Made by a program: the position numbers and the translations under genes. From positions 124,001 through 188,000 of the forward strand of contig RSEE01000017.1 in the NCBI GenBank assembly GCA_003971905.1: a stretch of 64,000 nucleotides of DNA, given 5' to 3'. This stretch comes from Moniliella sp. 'wahieum' (lineage: Eukaryota; Basidiomycota; Moniliellomycetes; Moniliellales; Moniliellaceae). Each line of letters starts with the position of its first letter. Within the stretch, counting starts at the first letter, position 1. The notes beneath the pieces were generated by a model, which searched no databases, was not told the DNA's origin, and saw only the letters and a list, made by a program, of their open reading frames with translations. Shown in pieces: positions 11,264 through 21,230 of the stretch.

Positions 11264-13405
11264 ATGGCCTTCTTCGACCCCTCCCTCGCCTCTACCGCCG
11301 CCGCTGCGTCTCTTGCAGCCCCACTCGCCGCCAGCTCCCTCCTGGCCCAGGCGCCCAAGACCATCGTCTTCCTCGGCGAGGCCGACTACGGCCTGCCCGT
11401 CGCTCTGGGCCTGCTCAAGTCGGGCCACCGCGTCCACCTCGTCGTCCCTCGGCCCTCACCCTGCAGACCGCCCTGACTTCGTTTTCCTCCTTTGCCCCCG
11501 CTCTCTCGGGCTCCGTCCTGGCCTTGGACGCGGCACCCAACTGGCCACCGGCGGTATCGGCCCGAAGCCGCGTACGCGCGCCTCTTTTCTGAGCCCAGCG
11601 TCGGGGGTGCTACTGCGGACCTGGTGTACAATGCAGTCGGGTGCTGCCCTTGCCGGAGCCGACATTTTGTCTTCGCGCATTAACCAGGAGATTGCGAGGA
11701 ACGCTTTGCTCAGTCGGTGGTGGGCCTGAGCCAGATCCCAGCAACAAGCCGCCACCCTGGTTTCGGCCAACAAAAGGCCGCTCGGAGGCCAGCCAGCTAT
11801 TCTCCGCTTCCTCGAGCTGGCTGCCCAGCAGTCCAACTTTTTCGCCTCCAACCGGAGGTCTCGTCCCAGCTGCCAGCGAGGCCGCTATCAGGCCAACCAA
11901 GCTGCCGAAGGTGGCTACCTTGGCTGCCCAGACGGCGGCACGCAAGTCGCTCATCGCCTCCGAGGCCGCCGATTCGGCCGTGATCAAGTCAGCGGCAACC
12001 ACCGAGGCGAGCAACATTGCTACCGCCAACCGCCAACCTGTTGTTGTCATCTCCCCGTTGCTTTCCGACCTTTTCCTGACTAACCTTTGAATCTTCTTCC
12101 GTCCCACAACAAGCTTGCGTATGAGAATGGCATTGCAACCGTCGGATCTACCGCCGCTCTCCAGGCTGCGGCTGCTACAGGGTTGACGGGCTACGACTCT
12201 CTTGCTGCTGCTCAGACCGCAGCTGCGGCTGGCCTGACGGGCTATGGATCCGTGGCTGCTGCCGAGGCCGCGGCTGCTGATGCCGCTGTTCTGGGCGGCT
12301 ACGGTTCCCCGCTGCCCTCCAAGCTGCCACGGCTGCTGGACTGACCGGGTACGGATCTACCGCTGCCCTCCAAGCCGCTACGGCCGCTGGGTTGACCGGC
12401 TATGGGTCGGCTGCTACGGCTAAGGCTACTCTTGCTGCAGGTATTTCGGGCATTGGATCTGCCGCTGCTCTGGAAGCGGCTACCGGGATTACCTCGGCCG
12501 ATGTGGCCGCGGCACTTTCGGAGACGGTCGCGTCGCGTTCCATCCAGACTGCCCTGGACAGCGCGCTGATTCAAGCTGGTGTGACTGGGAGCAGCATTGC
12601 CTCGTCGTTGGCGGCCATTAAGAATTCGGCCCTGACCCAGGCTGCCATTTCCAGTGCGGTCCAGTTTGCGGCGGCGAGCGGCGCGTATGAGCAGCAGGCG
12701 ACACTCAAGGCGGCTGCCTACGCGGCCGTGGCTCAGTCCTCGCTTGCCGCGTCGGTGGTCAAGGCGAGCCAAGCGGCCGCGGTGGCACGCGCGATCCAGG
12801 CCCAGTCGCTCGGTGTGGCAGCGACCTCGGTGGTGGCCAGTGCGATCCAGCAAGCTGCTGCGTCCAGCTACGCTCGCTCGGTCGTAGCGCAGGCCATTCA
12901 GCAGCGCGCTGTGGCCCAACAGGTCGCCGCTTCGAGCCTTGTGGCGGCGCGGGCGCAAGCTGCGGCTTCGAGCGTGATTGCCGCGCGCACCCAGGCCGCG
13001 CTGGCCGCGTCGGCGCAGTCGAGCGTGACGCAGGCCATTGTGGCCAACGCGGTGGCGCAGTACGGTTCTTCGGTGCTCAACTCGGCGGCCGCGGCGGCCG
13101 TGGTGCAGGGTGCGTTCAACACTGCCTTTTCGCAGGCGTCGCTGTTGGGTGGGGCGGGCAAGGTGGCGCAAGCGGTGCGCTCGGCGTCGGTGCTGGAGCA
13201 CCTGACTGGCACTCGGCAGCCGCTGCTCGAGACGACCAAGGCGCTGGCTGCGATCAACTATGGCATTGCGCCCTCGGCCTCGGTTGCTGGCCTGCTGGCG
13301 GGGTTGCCGGCCAACTACCCCGTCTCGTCGGCGACGCGTCTCTTCTCGCTCAATGCATCCCCGCTGGCGGCGCTGGCTGCTGCGCGTGGCTTTGCTCGTC
13401 TCTGA
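11264..13405 (+). CDS. alanine-rich silk-like repeat protein (frameshifted)
   Basis: A large intronless gene of about 710 residues when frameshifts are allowed for. I do not recognise the family. The start MAFFDPSLAST leads to a beta-alpha segment (KTIVFLGEADYGLPVALGLL) resembling the opening of a Rossmann-type fold. The middle is rich in Ala, Ser and Gln. From 12180 to about 12490 there are about six 17-residue units of the form GLTGYGSxAAxxAAxAA, encoded by 51-bp DNA units. The rest (to LAALAAARGFARL at 13405) is almost entirely Ala/Ser/Gln/Val in helix-like registers. No signal peptide or obvious membrane segment. Frame changes occur near 11450, 11530, 11600-11660, 11720, 11880, 12090 and 12310; the last removes one base from a repeat unit. 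The composition recalls silk-type structural proteins, but that is only a resemblance. Confidence 0.62.
12180..12490 (+). repeat. 51-bp coding tandem repeat
   Basis: Units begin at 12180, 12231, 12338, 12389 and 12440, each starting GG(G/C/A/T) and encoding GLTGYGS or GISGIGS followed by an alanine-rich half. Spacing is 51 bp between adjacent clean units. The unit between 12231 and 12338 carries an extra few codons and a one-base loss. Confidence 0.85.
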
Positions 13406-14459
13406 GGGTAAGGGCTCTCGGTTCACGCGTTGTCATCCTGCTCGGGACCAACGCTTTGCTTCCTGGGGAGAAGGTGGAGGCGTGAACTGCAAGAAGCAAT
13501 AACCCCCCTCTGCTTGTCATTTTTTTGATCTCAGCACCAGGCCGCTTTTCTCACCATTTTCCACACTATGATCGTCTCTTCCTTTTTCCACACAATGACA
13601 TACATCAAACCCATGAGGTCGTTTGATCGCTGTGATGGTCGGATACGAGCATAGATCCTAGCCATTAGTCCTCTCTGCCGTCGCAATATAGTTGCACCTC
13701 CATACTTTTGTCCGAGAAGTGGAATCCTCCGAAGATCATACACACACAGATCTATCGAGATTCAAAAGGCTGGAATGGACGATTTCCTGCCGCCTTCAAC
13801 TACACGACGAAAGGTGCACAAGACGCATTCTCTACGCTATCATACCAACAATGGTCTTACGACGGACCTGCGCCATCCTCGCGACTGAAGGAGAAACAGA
13901 CGGGAGAAGTTGGATCCAGACCGTGGGGGGGCCTGATATGTAGAGGAGTTAGTAGACGAGAAATGTCTTCATCACGAGACGGAGATGATGATTCTTGAAT
14001 CATCTTAATCATCAGTGCTGTAGCTTGGGGGTTAAGCTTGAGATTGCTTGCCAGCGCGGCAGTACGTTCCAATTTTTGCGCGGCGCACACATTCACCCAG
14101 CATCTCTTGTGATGAGACATGGAGTCCTGATGGTCCTCGAGGGTGATGCAATTGCACTGATGGTGGTGGTGGTGGTGGTCTAAGCCAACCAACAACGCCT
14201 ACAGAGGAGCATCAAGCAGCGAGTCGCCACCAGGGGCTAAGCTGCGGAACAAGGAAAAACAGCAGAGAGAAAAAACAAGGGAAACTCCCAGGCCTGAGGA
14301 GGAACTGAAGGGGCATTGGTCAAAGTACGAGCCCGCCGATGGCTCAACATCGTGATCTTGCCGACCCCAAAGCGAAGGCTCCGCAGCAGCACCAAGAAAA
14401 CCCCGACCCGAACCGTGTCTCAATCATTCATCGCGGGGCGCAACAAACCAAAAAAAGTT
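13406..14459. other. intergenic, with dispersed repeat
   Basis: Downstream region of the alanine-rich gene. Apart from the repeat at 14111-14348 I see no gene; short open frames here show no family resemblance. Confidence 0.45.
14111..14348 (+). repeat. dispersed repeat, copy A (possible degenerate mobile element)
   Basis: Begins GATGAGACATGGAGTCCTGA and ends GATGGCTCAAC. It aligns throughout with 56838-57076 in the same orientation, with small indels. It lies 112 bp from a tRNA gene. Both copies share a minus-strand frame resembling FSLxCFxLFRxLAPxGDSLL. No target-site duplication was recognised. Confidence 0.8.
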
Positions 14460-14559
14460 GGGGCTCAGCGGGAATTGAACCCACGACCACCTCTATTCGA
14501 ACTGAGTCCAGCTCGGGAACGAACCCGAAAGAGGCATGATACCACTACACCATGAGCCC
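14460..14559 (-). tRNA. tRNA-Pro(CGG) with 28-nt intron
   Basis: Read on the minus strand: acceptor GGGCTCA pairs with TGAGCCC, the D arm is GGTGTAGTGGTATCAT, the anticodon stem CCTCT/AGAGG is perfect, and the loop TTCGGG+T holds anticodon CGG. The T arm GTGGGTTCAATTCCCGC is standard. An intron (14496-14523) sits between positions 37 and 38, as expected for eukaryotic tRNA introns. The loop TTCGGGT is the usual one for proline CGG. Confidence 0.82.
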
Positions 14560-14837
14560 TAGTTGCTTTGGAGCCAGACGCATAGGTCCTAGCCTTACAC
14601 AAACCCAACTCCCCGCTCTGCCGTGGTCTGCGGCTGGGACAGTCGTGGAGGTGCGTAACGCGTAAGGCCCAGTGGACATTACATTCGTGTGCGTGTGCGG
14701 GAGGAGCCGATGGGTCTAGAAACGAGGGTGACTCAGACCCAGCCAAGGACACCAAGACAGCCGAGGCACCACCCCCCTCCTCGACTCGGGTTTAGCAAAA
14801 GCTATCCCCCCCCTCGGTGGTAGAAGCTAAAAAGAAA

Positions 14838-14922
14838 CGCCCCACGTGGGACTCGAACCCACAACCGTGAGATGGACCTCTGCAGTAAGAGTCTCAAATT
14901 CTACCGATTGAAATAGCGAGGC
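14838..14922 (-). tRNA. tRNA-Lys(CUU) with 12-nt intron, copy 1
   Basis: Minus strand: acceptor GCCTCGC pairs with GTGGGGC, D arm TTTCAATCGGTAGAA, anticodon stem TGAGA/TCTCA, loop C-T-CTT-A plus A after the intron, T arm GTGGGTTCGAGTCCCAC. The intron is 14874-14885. A second gene with the same mature sequence lies at 26656-26739. Confidence 0.88.
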
Positions 14923-15197
14923 GCGTTGGCATACCACGCGGCCTCTACCGACCCGATACCCTGGCGGCCCATTCGGTAGCCTCGCACATGTCGATCGCGC
15001 ACCTCTCTTGCCTGTCTACATCTTATTTTCGCAGGGCCGCTATGGCATGGTCTGCTTGGTCTGCCTGATATGGGGCAAGCAATGGGCATCCAGATGAGCA
15101 TGATAAGCATGTTGCAGCCGCACCATTGGCCGCGGCATAGGCAGAGGCAGAGGCAGAGCCAGAGCCGGGCCTGGGTAGGCAGGGCAGGGCAGGACAG

Positions 15198-18100
15198 TTA
15201 AGCCAGCGCCACCCCGGCCACGGTCGGCAGCAGCATCGCATCTACCTCGGGGTGCGTTTCGAGGAGGAAAGCATCGAGCGAGGCAAAGGTGTCGACGTGG
15301 GCATGGGACCCCTTGGGGTGCTGCGACGCCTTTTGCGGGTACATCCCGCTCTCGTCCAGGGCGGTAAAGTCGATGCGCAACCGACTCGGATCGTCCAGGC
15401 CAGGTTGGCCGACACGGACGAGGTGGCTAAACTGCGGCTGTGGACCGCGTTGCTGCGCCGCCTGGCGCGCGGCGGGGTAAGACGAACGAGGAGTTGATGT
15501 CCCATGAGTCGATGCCAAACCGGCTGACTTCCTTGATGTGGTGCCGCTGCAGCCCCGGCGGCGGCGGCGTCGGCCCCACGTCCCACGCGACCAGGTCCGC
15601 ATCGAATGCGACGACAGACCAAATCAGGCCCGGATGCTCAATGTGCAGCGTCACGTTGCGCAGGCCCTGGTCCCAATCAAAGTGCTCGTGCGTGACCGTG
15701 ATGCGGAAGTGCGGGTGGTGGGCAACGCCGTGCTCGGGCGCAGGCAGGCGGTACTTGTACGGCGCGATAAACTGACTGACCGGGTAGAGCGGATCAAAGT
15801 CCGGGTTCCACGGGTGCATCTCTACCTTCTCTGGCAGGCTACCGACAAACCCAGTGTGCTGCGCTGCGTCGTGGATCACCTTGGCCAACGATGCCGAGTC
15901 GGGATCGGCACCGCCCATGTTCATCAACCACTCGCCCGAGGTGAGGTTTTGAGTTTGGTGGACAAAGAGCCGTTGCGGGTGGAGCTGGTCAAACGGCTTG
16001 AACGTGGCAAAGATAGCCATTGTGACGACGGTGGCGCCGGCCAAGAGCTGGATCGCCCGCTGGCGCGACTGGGTGCCAAAGCGGTGAGAGAGCGGGATGA
16101 GCGCCGGCGCAGAGAGCAGGCACATGCCGCCCACGATGGTCGCGATCAGGTGGTCCGCCGGCGCATCTTCCCCCGTACGGCCTGTGAGCGGGGTAAAGAG
16201 GTCGAGGAAGGTGGTCAAACCCTCCAGGCCAACGGTGCAGGCAGAATGGACATGAGAAGGTAGGTGGACCAGTGGACACGCCGGTCAACAGGAATGCGAT
16301 GGAGATCAATGTTGGACATGCCGACCTGGCACATGTCATTGTACGCCATGCTGCTCAACCCCATGATCACCGCCAGCAGAGCCAAGTACGCCGAGCCGAG
16401 TGAAAACACATTGGCAATGAGAAGTGCAAAGACAAAGGTAGCCGTGATGCCGGTGAAGGAGGCGCGTTCCATATACGGCCGGTTCTCGGGCCGAACCAGG
16501 CGCGAAACAGCCGACTGGATCAGCACCATGCCCAATATGGCAGGGGGCAAGTAGAGCACCAACGGGGCCCATGGGTGGCTGAACCAAGTGAGAGGGCGGT
16601 GAAGGACATAGGTCATGATGGCGGCCACCACGTTGGCGCCCACAATCCCGCCTACCATTGAACCAAGGGTACCGAGGAGCGCAGCGAACGAGGCAAGGTA
16701 CACCTGGAATGGCTTATCACCCTCAGCGATCGCCTGGATGGCAAAGTTGAGCCAGACCGTGGTGGCCATAGAGATGGATCGGAAAAAGGTGGGCGAAAGA
16801 AGGACAAAGTAGCGGGCGGCCCAGGTGAAGAAGTAGGGCATCTCGTTGAATGGCGTCGGTTCGTAGACGCTGGAAGCTTGTCGGATGTGGCGTTGGTAGC
16901 AGCCAAGTAGCGGATGAGAGAAAGCACATTGTCGCCCATGTGCTGCACCACGCCGGGCGGAATGTGCTCAGGCGTGTCACGGCGAGTGTGGTAGAGGTAC
17001 GAGTCGCCGACAACGGCCATATCCAGTCCGGTCAAGTTGGCATACTGGACAAACTGACGGAAGTCCGTGTCAGACAGGATGAGTCCGGTAGCAAAGACGT
17101 CGTTGGCCAAAACGGTGCCAAACGGATGCGGAACCTGAGCGTACGCCTCTAGGAACACATGCGACGTGGCCTGGAAGAGCAGCTCGGGTCCCGTAACGCC
17201 ACACGCCTCGAGGTTGATCACACCACGAACCGACTTGACCGTTTCGTGCTTGGTCGAGTAAAGGTGGGAGGCGTCTTGCAGGCTTTCCTCGCCATTGTTA
17301 AAGAGGAGGATAACCGAGTGGTGGAGTTCAGGCAACGGACCCGTCGTCAAGACACGCAGGACATCATCCAGCACTCCCACTGCAGCCGCATCGTCCGCTG
17401 CCCCGGGGGATGGGAGGGTTGAATCGAGATGCGCATTGACCAACACTGCGTTTTCCTACCCCCGATTCCACATCAAGAGGTCAGCTTCCCGTAGCCAGCA
17501 TAAGCGCCAAGAAAATAGATACGCACCTTGCCCTCGTCGGTACCGTCCGAGAGGCGGACGATGACGTTGGAGATGCCATAATACTTCTTTTGCACGACGG
17601 CCGACATGAAGTCGAAGCGGTGCGATCCGTCGTCAATCTGGCGCCAAGCCTCAACCTGGACGCCGGCAAAACGCTCGCCTTGGGTGGAGTTCTTGCCCGG
17701 CACGGAGGGGTTGGGGTACCACCCCACCTTGGCACTCACCCGGTCCCAAAGCCAGTCCTCAGCCTCGACATGCTCGCGCGTGCCGACGATGCGGTAGCCA
17801 ATGTCGTCGCTCAGGTAGCTCATGACCTGGCGTGCATTTCCTCGGAAAAGGGCGCAGCTTGCCGGCGGCCGCAACGGCCGAGCTGGCCTCGAGCGAGATG
17901 GGGTTGGGCAGCTTGTAGTGCAGAAAGAGGGTGATGCCGGTCAGGGGGCATACCAGGCCAGCAGGGCAGGGAGCAGCAGCAAGGACTTGGATGTGAGCTT
18001 GTAGAGAGGCGACGTGGCAGGGTTGGCGTCATAGGGCACCTCGCGCTTGCGGGTGCGCGCAACGGTGCCCGTGGCGGCGACATTGGCAGCCGAGGGCGGG

Positions 18101-18200
18101 GCAGGTGTTTCTGGGGCGGCGGAAGGCGGAGGAGGCGCTGCGGCTGGGCGTGCGCCCGAGGCATTGCGGCTCTTGGCGGCCTTGGAGCGCTTGGGGGCAT
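15198..18200 (-). CDS. M28 membrane metallopeptidase (ERMP1 / Pff1 family)
   Basis: Zinc aminopeptidase-type domain anchored in a vacuolar or ER membrane. The N-terminus (PKRSKAAKSR basic start, then a hydrophobic SKSLLLLPALLAWYA) precedes the peptidase domain. That domain opens with YLSDDIGYRIVGTREH and shows the M28 metal ligands in VNAHLDST, GAADDAA, NNGEES and the late His of YLYHTRRDTPEH. The second half has several hydrophobic segments (for example VLYLPPAILGMVLIQ, LIATIVGGMCLL) and a soluble C-terminal part with HPHFRITVTHEHFDWD. One intron (17456-17526) joins DEGK to ENAVLVNAH. Frame changes lie near 18192 (one C missing after the ATG, CCCCC run), 17840, 16874, 16225 and 15482. The stop used is at 15198. 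A divergent promoter is shared with the PHD gene. Confidence 0.85.
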
Positions 18201-18626
18201 GGGGGGGGGCGGTGGGGGAGAGCGGGGGGGCGCAGGCGGCGGGCGGCTGGCGTGCGCTGAGTGGGGCTGCGCCTCAGCTGAGCGTTGCTGGCCAGACGCA
18301 TTTAATTCTTCGTGATTGAATGTTGAAGTCTGGGGTCGTTAAACGTTAATATTTAATCGCTAAGCCTTAGCCTTAGCGCTACGCCAGCGCTGCAGCCCAG
18401 CGGCCACTGGGCTGATTATGTCACGTGCGCAGCATGCATCTGTCTGCACGGGGGCATGCCGTCGTCTGTGGCATCATGCATCATTAATCATTCCGCCCCG
18501 CGGAACACGGCGTGTCTCCGGCGGCCGGCGGGCCAGGCCGAAGCGCTGGGCAGGCACACGACAGCACACAGGCACAGAACCACCCCCACCAGCCAGGCGA
18601 GCACCCCCTCCGCCCTTCGACACGCC
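18201..18626. promoter_or_regulatory. divergent promoter region
   Basis: 426 bp between the M28 peptidase (minus) and the PHD protein (plus). Contains TCGTTAAACGTTAAT (18336-18350), AAGCCTTAGCCTTAGC, and CACGTG at about 18423. Confidence 0.5.
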
Positions 18627-20728
18627 ATGTCACCTCACCCCATCACCACCTCCTCGCCCCACCACCCCTCCCCCCCGCCATGCCCCACCCATCCCCAGCA
18701 TCCACAGCGCACCCTCTCCCTCACCCCCCCACCGACCGAGCCCCACTCCGAGCCAGCAGCAGCTGCCTCGGTGCCTGCCCCTGCCCAGCCCCCCAGCCCA
18801 GCCCCCGCGCCCGATCCCAACACCCATTCTTCTCCCCAGCCATCCGCCCCATCGGAGCACGCGCAGAGCCCAGAGGACGACCACAATGAGAACCCTGCCA
18901 AACCCGACTCATCCGTCCAGGCTCCGCCTCCAGCCAGTGACCACACTGCTCTTGCTGCCGAGTCCGCCAAGCCTGCGCCGGAACCAGAACGCGACTCGGA
19001 CCAGGGTAGCGAAGGCAAGAAAAAAGAAGGAGCGGCGCCTGCCTTCGACACTCCGGGAGCTTTCTCAACTTGGCCTCTCTGCCATTGGCGATGGCGAAGT
19101 AATTGAGGGCCCCCGCCGGCGGAGACGCGCCCAGCTATCCCCGCTGCCCCACGTGCTCTCTTCCAGCTCCTCCGTCCGCGCATCCAGTTCCGAGTCCAAC
19201 ACACGCATCTCCCCTGCCCAAGACGAGGCGGAAGAGCATCATCTTGGTAAAGACAGGGTTGACGAAATCCGTACGACCCGTTTGCAGGGCAAGCACGGCC
19301 CTGTCCAGGATGCGGAGCTCGGAGTGGAGGCTGGATCCGAATTGCCGCAAGCCGTTGACCAAGGCGAGGGCGACGAGGGCGAGACGCGTTGCATTTGTGG
19401 CTCGGTGGAAGAGTCGATTGGACTGATGATCCAATGCGACACGTGCCATTGCTGGCAGCATTGCGTTTGCATGGGCATGGAAGGAGAGGACGAGTGCCCA
19501 GATGTGTATTACTGCGAGCAGTGCCGCCCTGACCTACACATTCGCCTTCTCCGTGACTTGGGCTACCTCAACGGTCCAAGAAGAGCCCCTATGCCTCCCG
19601 ACGCAGCGGTACTGCCACCCGAGCCGAGTTGGACGCAGCCAAACTTGCTGTCCAATTGGCTATTCAGCAACGCAGGGCGCATCCTGCCTTGCCTTCCTCC
19701 AGCACCATGCCCCTGCGCAGCAATCCCCCTCCACCCGCCGCACTGCCTCCCCAGCACCAACCTTACCTCCCACCCCCCCCGCTCGCCCCAGAGCAACCCT
19801 AAACTCGCGCGACAGCAACTATGGCTGGGAACCAATCCCGCCCCATCTGCTAGAAGAGCGGCGGCGCCGGAAGAAAGTCCCAAATCAAAAGAAGTGGGCG
19901 AGCGAAAGCGCAAACGTTCCCCACCGTCCGAAGAAGTATGCATTTGTGTTCTTTTCTTTTCTTGTGTCGAGACAACTGACCAGCATTGCCCCTACGAGAC
20001 CAGGAGGATGAGAGTGACAAAAAGCCCAGGGGACGCAAGGCCAATCGCAAGGAAAGGGAAGCGACACTACAAGAAACGCAGGTCGCAACTTCGTTGCAGG
20101 AACCTTCTCCCTCGCCAACCAAGACATCTCGCGAGCCGAGCCGCGGATCGACATCGACTGTGACGCGGGATGCGCCCCTGGTGAAAGGCCAGTTGCCCCT
20201 GCCGCTGCAGCGGCTGCGCAAGCCTGGGGACTGCCTGACCATCTGCTGCACATGGCCCACGTTTTGCCCTCTTCGCCGGTGGATGTACAGGTGGAGGAGG
20301 CAGTCGAGGTGGCGGAGATGGTCAAGCAAGGGGGTAGTGCGGCGTACCAAGTCGATAAGCGTACCGAGCCAGGTAGCAAGATCCGGTTCCCTGCCCGGAG
20401 GACTACGATGGGGGAGATGCGCAAGCGCATCCGAGCCATTGGGGAGTACGTGATGGGCGCGCAAATTGAGGCAGCTTCCCGTGAGGCACGTCTGCGCCGC
20501 ATGGGGCTCTCGCGACAAGACGCGACTGTGCAGCCATCGTCCGCCCAGGTCGAGGTAGAGATGGAGACGCAGGCACAGGCACAGGATGCTTCCCACCTTC
20601 TCGACGAGTTGAACAAAACTGTATCAATTCAGCAGCAAGTACGGCTCCCTACCGGGTGGCGCGACGACCCTGGCGCGCGATTAGGTGCTCCTCGATTCCC
20701 CTCCTCCCCCTCCCCCTCACCCGTCTAG
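18627..20728 (+). CDS. PHD-finger protein, Cti6-like (Rpd3L histone deacetylase complex)
   Basis: Likely chromatin reader in the nucleus. A long Pro/Ser-rich N-terminus is followed by SQLGLSAIGDGEVIEGP and an acidic lead-in to a PHD finger: GETRCICGSVEES, MIQCDTCHCWQHCVC, CPDVYYCEQC. These carry the expected Cys4-His-Cys3 ligands. The C-terminal block (GSKIRFPARRTTMGEMRKR, then IRAIGEYVMGAQIE) matches the conserved C-terminal region of fungal Cti6 proteins. A 68-nt intron (19936-20003) separates PSEE from EDESDKKPRGRK. Frame changes occur near 19030 (A-rich run), 19575, about 19850 and near 20215. ATG 18627 is taken because it starts the first continuous Pro-rich frame; the exact start is not certain. 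The complex assignment rests on the PHD plus C-terminal block. Confidence 0.76.
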
Positions 20729-21230
20729 ATTGTCTTCCCACGTACATGTTGGCGGGTTTCCGTTTTTGGTACCTTGAGGCCCTCGCTGTTTCCCCTCTGT
20801 CCGTCTTGGATGGATTCTGTCTCCAGAATTTTGTTGTGTTTGTCTTTGAGACCTCCTCCCTGGAAGTTGGTGTACCACTGTATGGCATGATAACGCTGAT
20901 CTTCGACTAAGTTTGTGTCTGCTTTTATTCTGGGTCTCCTTGTGCGTGTGGTGCCATTTCTGGGCCATAGCTGTGGCCACATGCTGCTAGGTACTAGTCT
21001 GTGAGCAATTACAGATCAAATGATTGCCGAATCTGCTCACGATGGCCCACAGTGGCACATGCCTCAGCGGGAGAAATGGTGGGATGCATATCATGCAAAA
21101 ACAGTGGCGATTATCGTGCCCAGGTCAGGATGGCTTGACCTTGGGTGTACAGTGCGAGAGCATACTACAAGTGTTGCACGCTTCAAGCTCCAAGCTTCCA
21201 GCGGCAACCTTCAGCGGCGGGGACGCAGCT
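20729..21230. other. convergent 3' region
   Basis: About 500 bp between two converging genes. No coding or repeat signal beyond a short AAGCTCCAAGCTTCC patch near 21187. Confidence 0.5.

Noticed and set aside
10688-11437. 249-codon minus-strand frame over the alanine-rich gene's leader
   Set aside because: Overlaps the TATA box and start of the plus-strand gene and shows low-complexity Gly/Arg/Trp content without homology.
12299-13426. 375-codon minus-strand frame opposite the alanine-rich gene
   Set aside because: Composition (Arg/Gly/Ser) is what the antisense of Ala/Ser/Gln codons gives; the plus strand has the in-frame repeat structure and a TATA box.
13692-13998. Short plus-strand open frames after the alanine-rich gene
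   Set aside because: Two overlapping frames of about 80-95 codons, neither with motif or similarity I can recognise; likely untranslated flank.
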